Shown here: piece by piece, positions 36,339 through 45,005 of the stretch
How the letters are laid out: each line of letters opens with the position of its first letter
How positions within the stretch are numbered: position 1 is the stretch's first letter
Origin: Asticcacaulis sp. ZE23SCel15
GTDB taxonomy: Bacteria > Pseudomonadota > Alphaproteobacteria > Caulobacterales > Caulobacteraceae
NCBI RefSeq assembly: GCF_030505395.1
Contig: NZ_CP130044.1
Location: 3,481,001 to 3,545,000, forward strand
Direction: 5' to 3'
DNA: 64,000 bases
The notes under the pieces: generated by a model
What the model was told of the DNA's origin: nothing
Databases searched by the model: none
Seen by the model: the letters and a program-made list of their open reading frames with translations, nothing else
Made by a program: the position numbers and the translations under genes

Positions 36339-37885
36339 CAGACCACCCCTGCCGTGGCGCGACGAGATACAACAGCCGACGGGCAATATTGTTCCAGAAA
36401 CGCCGCATGGCTCGGCATAGCCTGAACGGCGGAGGAAACCTTACCCGCATAATCCGCCATATAGCGCGCCAAAGCCTGATCGCTTATGCGTTCGCTTAGC
36501 GGGTCATAATCGCGCGGGATCACCCCCTGACCGATATAGACCGCCAGCCAACTCGGCTCCAGGAAAAACCCGTCCCTATAGTTGACGATCACGCCACGCT
36601 CGCGGAACAGGGTCATCTTATAGGCCAGAGAATTTGGAATGGTCATGGTCCGGCAATAATCCCAAAACGGCGTGTCATCGCGCTCAGTGGCATGATAATG
36701 CAGGATCAGGAAGTCGCGCACCCGCTCATACTCAAGGTGCATGATGCGGTTAAATTCATCGCGGTCATCGTCGCAAAACCGCATGTCGGGCAGCATCTCG
36801 ACCAGATTGGTGACCGCGAGTTGGATCAGATGGATTGAGGTTGATTTGAGCGGCTCCAGAAACCCGGACGCCAGCCCGATCGCCACCACGTTCTTATTCC
36901 ACTGCTGCTTACGCACGCCTGTGGTGAACGACAGCATCTTAGGCTCGGCCTGTGCAGGCCCTTCAAGTTTGGCCATCAGCGTGGCGCGTGCGGCGTCTTC
37001 GCTAAGAAAGCTTGAGGAAAACACATAGCCATTGCCGACCCGGTGCTGAAGCGGAATGCGCCATTGCCAGCCCGCGTCCCGTGCCGTCGCACGTGTGTAG
37101 GGCGTATTGGTTGAGTTCGCTTCACATGGCACCGCCCACGCCCGGTCACACTGCAGCCAGTGGCCCCAGGTTTCATAACCGCTTTTAAGAGTTTGCTCGA
37201 TCAGCAGTCCTCTGAAACCCGACGCATCTATAAAGAGATCCCCTTCAACGACCTCACCACTCTCCAGAACCACGGCCTCAACGAACCCCGTCTCCGCGTT
37301 CTGGTTCACCCCGGTGATACGGCCTTCGGTACGCACAACGCCGCGCGCTTCGGCATAGGCGCGCAGGTACGCCGCATAGAGCCCCGCATCAAATTGGTAC
37401 GCATAGGAAAAGGTCGATTTAACGGCGCGCCTATCCTGAGATGGCATTGCGAACCGCGCCATGTGTGACATTTTTACTGGCAGCGAAAAATCATCGATCG
37501 ACCGCGTGTCACCACGCTTTCGCATCCGCACCCAATGATGGTGGAATCCCACCCCGCCGACAGGCTCCCCATAGGCCCCAAACGGATGGACATAAGACTG
37601 GCCTTTGCGATTCCAGTCGCAAAACTCGATGCCCAATTTGAAGGTTGCCGAGGTCTTTTGCATGAAGTCGCGCTCGTCTATGCCAAGTTTGACATTAAAA
37701 TGACGAATGTGTGGCACGGTTGCCTCACCTACACCGACAGTACCAATTGCCTCGGACTTAACCAGACGAATACTCAAATCGTCAGACTTATAGAGCGACG
37801 ATAATCCGGCCGCGGCAATCCATCCCGCCGTTCCGCCACCGACAATCACTATACGCTTTATTTTTTCATCAGAGTTTTTAGACAC
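36338..37885 (-). CDS. Tryptophan-halogenase family protein with altered catalytic Glu (1st of four)
   Basis: 515 residues, GTG start 10 bases after GGGAG. FAD motif GGGTAGWIAAAGLSS, GVGEATVP, lysine K83 in SATFKLGIEF, and WQWRIPLQHRVGNGYVFS are present. In the motif that reads EPLEST in its relatives this protein has EPLKST: codon AAA at 36847-36845, residue 347. The glutamate that pairs with the catalytic lysine in PrnA-type enzymes is therefore replaced by lysine. First gene of the minus arm, divergent from TonB receptor 2. Confidence 0.92.
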   Translation of the reverse strand: MSKNSDEKIKRIVIVGGGTAGWIAAAGLSSLYKSDDLSIRLVKSEAIGTVGVGEATVPHIRHFNVKLGIDERDFMQKTSATFKLGIEFCDWNRKGQSYVHPFGAYGEPVGGVGFHHHWVRMRKRGDTRSIDDFSLPVKMSHMARFAMPSQDRRAVKSTFSYAYQFDAGLYAAYLRAYAEARGVVRTEGRITGVNQNAETGFVEAVVLESGEVVEGDLFIDASGFRGLLIEQTLKSGYETWGHWLQCDRAWAVPCEANSTNTPYTRATARDAGWQWRIPLQHRVGNGYVFSSSFLSEDAARATLMAKLEGPAQAEPKMLSFTTGVRKQQWNKNVVAIGLASGFLEPLKSTSIHLIQLAVTNLVEMLPDMRFCDDDRDEFNRIMHLEYERVRDFLILHYHATERDDTPFWDYCRTMTIPNSLAYKMTLFRERGVIVNYRDGFFLEPSWLAVYIGQGVIPRDYDPLSERISDQALARYMADYAGKVSSAVQAMPSHAAFLEQYCPSAVVSRRATAGVV

Positions 37886-37980
37886 TTAAACAAACTCCCG
37901 GACCGTTTCATTCCCATGCCCTGTTTTTGGGCTTATTGTATTATAATTTTCCAATTTATAAGACATAAGTATTCATCATC

Positions 37981-37995
37981 TGACAATACCTGTCA
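37981..37995. promoter_or_regulatory. Palindrome overlapping the halogenase-arm promoter
   Basis: TGACAATACCTGTCA, arms TGACA/TGTCA with a five-base spacer. On the minus strand its end forms TTGTCA, followed after 17 bases by TCTTAT, a fair promoter about 95 bases before the GTG at 37885. The palindrome would let a dimeric regulator block that -35. Confidence 0.45.
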
Positions 37996-38054
37996 TTACT
38001 GGTTATGTTTTTATATTTACACAGGTTTTCAGATTTCAAAGCCTCGTGATTACC

Positions 38055-38083
38055 TTGACATAGCAAATAACCTAACTTAAAAA
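38055..38083 (+). promoter_or_regulatory. Promoter of TonB receptor 2
   Basis: TTGACA (38055-38060) is a perfect -35. A 16-17-base spacer leads to TTAAAA/TAAAAA near 38077-38083 as a weaker -10. The LacI-type site follows immediately, as expected for a repressed promoter. Confidence 0.55.
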
Positions 38084-38092
38084 AAGCCTTAA

Positions 38093-38106
38093 TGATAGCG
38101 CTAACA
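38093..38106. promoter_or_regulatory. LacI-type operator of receptor 2
   Basis: TGATAGCGCTAACA, palindromic except one pair, matching TGnnAnCGnTnnCA. It is followed by GTTATcATAAC (38108-38118), another small palindrome. It lies at the expected start of transcription, 27 bases before the receptor ATG. It is closely similar to the site at 10969. Confidence 0.7.
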
Positions 38107-38132
38107 AGTTATCATAACAGGGAAGAAACATT

Positions 38133-41100
38133 ATGAAACAAACCAAACGTCATCGTGGCGGCGTATCCGCCATGCTGCGCTGCGGCGTCTCGGCAGTGGC
38201 TTTGTCGGCACTGATGAGTTCAGCCTTTGCGCAGACACCGTCCGAAACTGCCGCGACCGCCAACGCCACGGCCAACGCCAGCGAAGATACGACCGAAGTT
38301 GTGGTCACCGCCATCCGTCGGTCGTTGCGCAACGCTCAGGCGATCAAACGTGACTTTGACGTGATCGTCGACTCGATCACCGCCGAAGACATCGGCGCTC
38401 TGCCCGACCGTTCGGTGACCGAAGCTTTGTCACGTGTACCGGGCGTGTCAATCAACCGTTTCGCCGCCGGCGTTGACCCCGACCACTTCTCGGTCGAAGG
38501 GTCTGGTGTGACCGTGCGCGGCCTGAACATGACCCGTTCGGAGCTTAACGGCCGCGACGTGTTCTCAGCCAACAATGGCCGCGGCTTAAGCTTTGCCGAT
38601 GTGCCATCAGAACTCATGGGCGGCGTTGACGTCTTTAAAAACCCGTCTGCCAACATGATCGAAGGCGGCATCGCCGGTACGGTCAACCTGCGCACCCGCT
38701 TGCCGTTCGATTCCAAAGGACAGGTTATCTCCTTCTCGGTTGAAGGGTCGTACGGTGACTTTGCCAAAGAGTGGACACCGACCTATTCTGGCCTCTATTC
38801 CAACCGCTGGGATACAGAAATCGGACAGTTAGGCTTGCTGGTTAACTATGTAAATTCGGAACTGACCACACGGTCTGATGGCGCGCAGATTTCAAACTAC
38901 GCCTGCCGCTATCGCTCAGCTGACCAAAGCACAACCGATGGCGATCCTGTTGGCACACCGGGCGTTCTGATCAACGGGCTGGCGTCAGGTCTTGTGTCCA
39001 CGTCAGCCGTTCAGTGTCTGGATGCGGGCACCGAAGCCAATACGACCGACACCGCCAACGGCATGTGGTTCCCACGCGGGGCCGCCCTACGCTCCCAAAC
39101 GTCTGACCGCACGCGTGAAGGCTACGGCCTGGCGGCTCAGTGGCGTTCAACCGATGACACCATGCTGGCCACGTTCCAGTATCTGCGCTCCGAAGCCACT
39201 CAGGCCTGGACCGAACGCGCTATCGAAGTTGCCACCGATAACGTATCCGCCGATGGCCGTGATGCTTTCCCGGTTTTCGGTTCGGATGTTACTATCGACG
39301 ATCAGGGCCGCTTCACCTCAGGCCTGATCTCAGGCATTCAGGGCTGGCGTTCAGATTCCAACACCACCGCGCCTAATAACCGCACACCAGTATGGGGCCT
39401 TCAGTCGAACAATATCCGCCGCGACCAGCAGCAGGAATACATGACTGAGGATGCGAGCTTTAACTTCAAATGGACGCCGAATGATCGCTGGGGGCTTACA
39501 TTCGATGCCCAACACGTAAAATCAACCGTTGATGTTATCGACAACACCCTCTGGGGCTCATCCTTCCAGGATGCGTTTATTCAGATCAATGGCGATGATA
39601 TCCCAACCATTCGCTTCCAGAGCCCAACGACGGTCAATAATGCCGGCGTACCGTGCACAAGCGGTGCAACCTGCCCGAATGGTGCCGGCACACCGCCGCA
39701 ACCTTATGCGGCAGGGGCCAACGCCTCATATTCCAGCCCATACAATTCTTTCTGGCGCTCGGCTATGGATCACTTCGAGCAATCCGAAGGCGAAGAAACC
39801 GCTGTCAGGCTCGATGCCCAGTATCTTTTCGAAGACAATAACTTCGTAAAGTCGGTCGATTTTGGGGTGCGCTGGTCGGAACGTGAGCAGACCACCCGCT
39901 TCTCCCAATATAACTGGGGTGTGTTGTCGGAAATCTGGGGCGGCAACGCTCCCGGCGGCCCCGTCTGGATGGATGACACCCTTGTCGGTGGTGGCACATC
40001 GTCAGACATGGTCGAAGCCTTTACCTTTGATAACTTCATGCAGGGTGATATCGCCAACCCTGTCGGCGCAGACGGTTATCTGTTCTACTCGGGGAACATG
40101 GTCAATGACTACGAGTCCTACCTGAACTTTGCCAACAGGGTCAGTACCACCTGGCGGCCTTACCGCGATGTTAATGGTGTCGTGATCCCGGCAAACGCGG
40201 AAACCTGTCTGGACGGCACCACGCGCTCGGCCAACTGGGACAGTGCCTTTGACCGATGCGATACTATCGCAGGAACCCCGTTCCGTCTGAACGAAATAAA
40301 TCCGGTTCTTGAAAAGAACAAAGCTGCCTATATGATGGTGCAGTTCCGCCACGATATGAGCAATGGCGGTCGTATTTCGGGTAATGTCGGCTTGCGCTAC
40401 ACCAAGACCGATCGGACGACCTCAGGTTATCAGGCCTTCCCTAGAACGACCTTCCGGACAGAGGCTGAATGCGCGGCACCGCCCGTCGGACAGCCGGTCA
40501 CAGGCTTCTGCCTGCTGCCGCTGCAAACCCGCAACGATCTGCGTAACTGGAGCGATGGCGCCGTCAGCCCTATCGATGGCGAGGTAAGCTATCGCTATCT
40601 TCTGCCCAGCTTTAACGTAAGGTACCAGCCAATTCCTGAGTGGGTATTGCGTCTTGGCCTGTCCAAGACCCTCACGCCTCCGGAAATGGGCCTGACGCGC
40701 GCATACTACAATATTGCGGGTCTGACGGTTAACGACAACCGGGAAATCATTACCGGCAACACGACGGTCGGCAACCCGCAACTGAAGCCTACAGAGTTTA
40801 ACAATATCGACCTGTCGGCGGAATGGTACTTTGCCCCCGTTGGCTCACTGACGCTGGCCCTGTTCCACAAAGAACTGAGCAACGTCGTCTCCAACGGCAG
40901 CGAGCGTCTGAACTTCACTAACAACGGCGCGACCTTCTCAATCCCGGTTACGACACCGGTCAATTCCGAAGATAAAGGTAAGATCAAGGGCTTTGAACTG
41001 GCTTACCAGCAAACCTACGACTTCCTGCCAGCACCGTTTGATGGCCTGGGCGTCAATGCCAACTACTCCTACATCGAGTTTGACGGTGTGAAACAAAGCA

Positions 41101-41519
41101 CCCTGTCTGCAACCGACCCGGACGTGGCGGCTGGTCGTGTGACCATTATAGACACTTCTCTGCTGCCACTGCAGGGGCTGTCCAAGCACAATGCCAACGC
41201 GACGGTATTCTATGAAAAGTACGGCATTTCGGCTCGTCTGGCCTATAACTGGCGCGATGACTTCCTGATCACTGTTCGTGACGTAATCGTGCCATTCCAG
41301 CCGATCATGCAGAAGGCTTCGGGTCAGCTTGATGGTTCGTTCTTCTATAGCGTAACGCCACAAGTGAAAATCGGTGTTCAGGGAGTTAACCTGACCAACG
41401 AAGTCACTAAGACCCTGGCAGTTATTGGCACCAAGCCGAACGGTGAATTGATCACTGCCGGGCGCTCATGGTTCATGAACGACCGCCGGGTGACCTTTGT
41501 GATCCGCGGCACGTTCTAA
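38133..41519 (+). CDS. TonB-dependent outer-membrane receptor for xylan oligomers
   Basis: 1128 residues. The signal peptide ends at SSAFAQ (about 34). TonB-box-like TEVVVTAIRRSL follows, and the plug carries ITAEDIGALPDRSVTEALSR, GVSINRF and SVEGSGVTVRGLNMTRSELNGR. The barrel ends in VTFVIRGTF with a C-terminal Phe. It heads the plus arm with GH10 and GH43, so xylo-oligosaccharide uptake is inferred. The ATG follows AGGGAAGAAACATT. A terminator after the stop separates it from the enzymes. Confidence 0.96.
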   Translation: MKQTKRHRGGVSAMLRCGVSAVALSALMSSAFAQTPSETAATANATANASEDTTEVVVTAIRRSLRNAQAIKRDFDVIVDSITAEDIGALPDRSVTEALSRVPGVSINRFAAGVDPDHFSVEGSGVTVRGLNMTRSELNGRDVFSANNGRGLSFADVPSELMGGVDVFKNPSANMIEGGIAGTVNLRTRLPFDSKGQVISFSVEGSYGDFAKEWTPTYSGLYSNRWDTEIGQLGLLVNYVNSELTTRSDGAQISNYACRYRSADQSTTDGDPVGTPGVLINGLASGLVSTSAVQCLDAGTEANTTDTANGMWFPRGAALRSQTSDRTREGYGLAAQWRSTDDTMLATFQYLRSEATQAWTERAIEVATDNVSADGRDAFPVFGSDVTIDDQGRFTSGLISGIQGWRSDSNTTAPNNRTPVWGLQSNNIRRDQQQEYMTEDASFNFKWTPNDRWGLTFDAQHVKSTVDVIDNTLWGSSFQDAFIQINGDDIPTIRFQSPTTVNNAGVPCTSGATCPNGAGTPPQPYAAGANASYSSPYNSFWRSAMDHFEQSEGEETAVRLDAQYLFEDNNFVKSVDFGVRWSEREQTTRFSQYNWGVLSEIWGGNAPGGPVWMDDTLVGGGTSSDMVEAFTFDNFMQGDIANPVGADGYLFYSGNMVNDYESYLNFANRVSTTWRPYRDVNGVVIPANAETCLDGTTRSANWDSAFDRCDTIAGTPFRLNEINPVLEKNKAAYMMVQFRHDMSNGGRISGNVGLRYTKTDRTTSGYQAFPRTTFRTEAECAAPPVGQPVTGFCLLPLQTRNDLRNWSDGAVSPIDGEVSYRYLLPSFNVRYQPIPEWVLRLGLSKTLTPPEMGLTRAYYNIAGLTVNDNREIITGNTTVGNPQLKPTEFNNIDLSAEWYFAPVGSLTLALFHKELSNVVSNGSERLNFTNNGATFSIPVTTPVNSEDKGKIKGFELAYQQTYDFLPAPFDGLGVNANYSYIEFDGVKQSTLSATDPDVAAGRVTIIDTSLLPLQGLSKHNANATVFYEKYGISARLAYNWRDDFLITVRDVIVPFQPIMQKASGQLDGSFFYSVTPQVKIGVQGVNLTNEVTKTLAVIGTKPNGELITAGRSWFMNDRRVTFVIRGTF

Positions 41520-41544
41520 CGAGCGTAAGTTGGGATGAACTGCG

Positions 41545-41578
41545 GGGCGCATCGAATTTATTTGGTGCGCCCTTTTTT
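41545..41578 (+). terminator. Intrinsic terminator between receptor 2 and GH10
   Basis: GGGCGCA (41545-41551) pairs with TGCGCCC (41566-41572) around a 14-base loop, then T6. It lies within the operon and so should give receptor-rich, enzyme-poor transcript ratios. Confidence 0.85.
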
Positions 41579-41600
41579 GTACGCTTTCAAGGAGACATCC

Positions 41601-42719
41601 ATGTCTACTTTATCACGCCGTCAGGCCCTGACCCTCATGACCGCGGCGGCCGCCCTGCCCACATCACTGTCAGCCCAAACGAACCCGTCACTGGCAGAGC
41701 TGGCCAAGGCCAAAGGCATTCTATTCGGCTCCGCCGTTGGTGCCGGCAACGCCAATGCCCTGACCGGCTCGTTTTATGACGCAAAATATCTCGATATTCT
41801 CAAACGCGAATGTGCGGTTCTGGTGCCGGAAAACGAGCATAAGATCTATGTGATCGCCGCCCAGCCGGATAAATATAATTTCGAGCCCGGCGACCGGATT
41901 GCGGCCTTTGCCAAACAGAACGGCATGAAGCTGAGGGGCCATACCCTGTTCTGGAACCGCGTCGAGTTCATGCCCCAGTGGATCAAGGACCATGATTTCG
42001 GCCCAAACCCCAAAAAAGAGGCCGAGCGCTTCTTACGCGATTACATCAAGGCGGTATGTGAGCACTATGGCACCTCCGTCCATTCCTGGGATGTGGTCAA
42101 TGAAACCATCGACCCGCAGACCGGCAATATTCGCGAAACGCCCTTTACGAAGATTCTGGGGCCGGAAGCCCTTCGTATCGCCTTTGAGGCCGCCAAGGAG
42201 CACGCCCCGCACGCACAACTGGTCTACAATGACTATATGAGCTGGGAAAAGGGCAACGAAACCCATCGTAACGGCGTGCTGAAACTGCTGCGCTGGTTCC
42301 GCGACCAGAATATCACGGTCAACGGCATGGGCATCCAAAGCCATATCGGCAATGACGGCCACATCGATCAGGTGCAGGACAAGGACTGGAAAGCCTTTGT
42401 CGATGAGATCGTGGGTATGGATTACGATCTGCTGATCACCGAATTCGACGTCAACGACAAAGACCTGCCGACCGATCCGAAGGTGCGCGATGCTGCCATC
42501 GCTAAGGCCGCAACCCGCTATCTCGATATGATGCTCAGCTATAAGCAGCTCAAAGAATTTTTGTGCTGGGGTATGTGCGACAAATACACCTGGCTGCAGG
42601 GCTGGACGCCGCGGGCTGATAAGACCCTGCAACGCTCAACCCCTTACGATGTCGATTATAAGCCAAAACTGCTGCGGGAAGCGCTGGCGGCATCGTTCAA
42701 AAACGCCAGCCCCAGATAA
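41601..42719 (+). CDS. GH10 endo-beta-1,4-xylanase, exported
   Basis: 372 residues from the ATG at 41601, which has a strong AAGGAGA seven bases upstream; an earlier in-frame ATG at 41535 would begin inside the terminator region. The leader MSTLSRRQALTLMTAAAAL is a Tat-type signal. Catalytic residues: acid/base E168 in WDVVNETID and nucleophile E281 in LLITEFDVND. Other GH10 blocks are LRGHTLFWNR and GMGIQSHIG. It cuts internal xylan bonds retaining configuration. It leads a tight group with GH43 (12 bases) and the beta-sandwich protein. Confidence 0.96.
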   Translation: MSTLSRRQALTLMTAAAALPTSLSAQTNPSLAELAKAKGILFGSAVGAGNANALTGSFYDAKYLDILKRECAVLVPENEHKIYVIAAQPDKYNFEPGDRIAAFAKQNGMKLRGHTLFWNRVEFMPQWIKDHDFGPNPKKEAERFLRDYIKAVCEHYGTSVHSWDVVNETIDPQTGNIRETPFTKILGPEALRIAFEAAKEHAPHAQLVYNDYMSWEKGNETHRNGVLKLLRWFRDQNITVNGMGIQSHIGNDGHIDQVQDKDWKAFVDEIVGMDYDLLITEFDVNDKDLPTDPKVRDAAIAKAATRYLDMMLSYKQLKEFLCWGMCDKYTWLQGWTPRADKTLQRSTPYDVDYKPKLLREALAASFKNASPR

Positions 42720-42731
42720 GAGGATACCATC

Positions 42732-44408
42732 ATGACCCTTTTTAAAACGGGAGCCATTTCACTGGCGACACTACTCTGCGCTACCTCAGTTCAAGCCGGT
42801 GACGCCCGCTTTTCGGTGTTTGAATATAGCGGCACCCGTCAGGAAAGCGCCATCGCCAAACCGGCTGCCGACCAGTACATAAACCCGATCCTGTCGGGCT
42901 ATTACCCGGACCCCAGCATCACGCGGGTGGGTGACGACTATTATCTGGTCAATTCGTCATTTGCCCATTTCCCCGGTTTGCCGGTGTTCCATTCAAAAAA
43001 TCTGGTCAACTGGACGCAAATTAGCAACGCTATTAGCCGCCCTTCGCAGTTAAACTTTGACAATCTGGGAACGTCGCGCGGGGTGTTTGCGCCTGATATT
43101 TCGCACCATGACGGCACCTTCTACATCGTCAACACCTGCGTCGATTGCGGCGGCAACTTCGTCATCACCGCCACCGATCCCAAAGGGCCGTGGTCAGAGC
43201 CGGTGTGGTTCGAATTTGAGGGCATCGACCCGTCGATATTCTGGGATAAGGACGGCAGGGCCTATATGGTCAACAACGGCGCCCCTAATGAGCCGCCGCG
43301 CTATGACGGCCACCGCGCCATCTGGGTGCAGGAGTTTGACCCAAAGACCCTGAAAATGGTCGGCCCGCGCACCCAGATCGTCAATGGCGGGGTCGATATC
43401 ACCCAAAAGCCGTCATGGATCGAAGGCCCGCACCTGATCAATAAGGACGGTTATTACTACCTGACAGCCGCCGAAGGCGGCACCGGCGACCAGCACTCTC
43501 AGGTCGTGTTCCGCGCTCCGGCCATCACCGGCCCGTTCGTACCGTTTGAGGGCAATCCTATCCTCAGTCAGCGCACGCTTGATCCGGTCCGCAGCAATCC
43601 GATCACGTCCGCCGGTCATGCCAAACTGGTGCAGACCCAGAACGGCGACTGGTGGGCGACCTTTCTGGCCACCCGCCCCTATGGCCCGGATCTATACAAT
43701 ATCGGTCGTGAGACGTTCCTGCTGCCGGTGACGTGGGAAAACGGCTGGCCGATGATCCTTGAAGGCGGCAAGCGCATTCCATTCACCGCCGCCAAACCGA
43801 GCCTGCCTGCGGGCCCGAAACCGGCCGTGCCGATGAACGGTGATTTTGGCTATAAGGACGAGTTTGACACGCTATCGCCGGCTTGGGTCGGTATCCGCAC
43901 CCCGCGCACCGAATTTTACAGCCTCGACAAAGGCGATCTGGTGCTGAAAGCCCAGACCGAGGCCATTGGCGACAAAAAGGGCGCGCCGTCATTCCTTGGC
44001 CGCCGTCAGCAGCACCACATCGCCACCGTCACCACCGCCGTGACCTACATGCCGGAAAAAGACGGCGATCGGGCGGGCCTTTTAGCCACCCAAAGCGACG
44101 ACGCCTATCTGTTCTTTGGCCTGACCCAAATGGCCGGGCAGACCGTGATCGCGCTCAATATCCGCCAGACCGCCAGTGATCCGGTCACGGGTAAGCGTCT
44201 GGTCATGGCGCAGATTCCACATAAGGCCAAAAGCCCGGTCTATCTGAAAATCACAGCCAATGGCGGCACGTTCGACCTCGCCTATGCCCTTAAAAAAGGT
44301 GAGTGGGTGACGATCAAAAAGGGGCTGGACGCCACATTCCTGAGCACGCGTAAGGCAGGCGGATTTGTCGGCACCCTGATCGGCCCCTATAACGAAGCCG
44401 CAAAATAA
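42732..44408 (+). CDS. GH43 beta-xylosidase, exported
   Basis: 558 residues with signal peptide ending SVQAG. Five-bladed propeller with catalytic Asp in YYPDPSITRVGDDYYLVNSSF, Asp in FEGIDPSIFWDKDG, and Glu in SWIEGPHLINKDGYYYL. A C-terminal concanavalin-like sandwich (GYKDEFDTLSPAWVGIR onward, about residues 375-555) is typical of xylosidases active on short xylo-oligomers. RBS AGAGGA sits before the ATG. It is only distantly similar to the GH43 at 1868. Confidence 0.94.
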   Translation: MTLFKTGAISLATLLCATSVQAGDARFSVFEYSGTRQESAIAKPAADQYINPILSGYYPDPSITRVGDDYYLVNSSFAHFPGLPVFHSKNLVNWTQISNAISRPSQLNFDNLGTSRGVFAPDISHHDGTFYIVNTCVDCGGNFVITATDPKGPWSEPVWFEFEGIDPSIFWDKDGRAYMVNNGAPNEPPRYDGHRAIWVQEFDPKTLKMVGPRTQIVNGGVDITQKPSWIEGPHLINKDGYYYLTAAEGGTGDQHSQVVFRAPAITGPFVPFEGNPILSQRTLDPVRSNPITSAGHAKLVQTQNGDWWATFLATRPYGPDLYNIGRETFLLPVTWENGWPMILEGGKRIPFTAAKPSLPAGPKPAVPMNGDFGYKDEFDTLSPAWVGIRTPRTEFYSLDKGDLVLKAQTEAIGDKKGAPSFLGRRQQHHIATVTTAVTYMPEKDGDRAGLLATQSDDAYLFFGLTQMAGQTVIALNIRQTASDPVTGKRLVMAQIPHKAKSPVYLKITANGGTFDLAYALKKGEWVTIKKGLDATFLSTRKAGGFVGTLIGPYNEAAK

Positions 44409-44429
44409 TTACAAAAGAGGGAGGAAACC

Positions 44430-45005
44430 ATGAAAACTGTGAGTATCTTAGCTTCATTGGCGTTTGGCCTCAGCGCTGGAATTTACATCAGCGCCCCGGC
44501 ACCCGCCTACGCTCAGGAAGACGACATCCTGAAAAAAGCCATCAACAACCCCGGCGTCGCCAACTACCAGATCTTCGGCAGCGTGCAAACCAATGCCGCC
44601 ATAAAGGATGAGACGGTTCAGGGTGGCGATGCCCGCCGCGTGATCATCTCAAAGGCCGGGGCCAATCCGTGGGATGCCGCCGCCCAGATGCCGATTACCG
44701 GTAAGATCAGTAAGGGCGATGAAATTGTCACGGCCATATGGCTCAAGGCCGCAGCGACTGAAAATGGCGCGGCGGGCACGGTCACCCTGCGCCTTCAGCA
44801 ATCGGGCGCGCCCTACACCGGACTGGTGCAAAAGACCATCACCCTGAAACCGACCTGGGAACTTTATAGCGTGACGGCCACGTCGGCTGACACCTACCCC
44901 AAGGGCACGGCCAACTTCGCCGTCCAACTGGCCCACGCCGCTCAGACCATCGATATCGGCCCGGCGTTCGTTCTTAACATGGGGCCTAAAAAACCAGCCA
45001 GTTAA
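44430..45005 (+). CDS. Secreted beta-sandwich protein, possible carbohydrate-binding module
   Basis: 191 residues with signal peptide (about 1-29, ending AYAQE) and a single beta-rich domain. Blocks GDARRVIISKAGANPWDAAAQ, GDEIVTAIWLKAA and WELYSVTATSADTYPKG resemble the CBM4/9-like galactose-binding fold seen as companions of xylan enzymes. No catalytic residues are evident. Last gene of the plus arm. Its stop overlaps the stop of the convergent cupin gene (shared TTAA at 45002-45005). Binding function is inference. Confidence 0.75.
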   Translation: MKTVSILASLAFGLSAGIYISAPAPAYAQEDDILKKAINNPGVANYQIFGSVQTNAAIKDETVQGGDARRVIISKAGANPWDAAAQMPITGKISKGDEIVTAIWLKAAATENGAAGTVTLRLQQSGAPYTGLVQKTITLKPTWELYSVTATSADTYPKGTANFAVQLAHAAQTIDIGPAFVLNMGPKKPAS

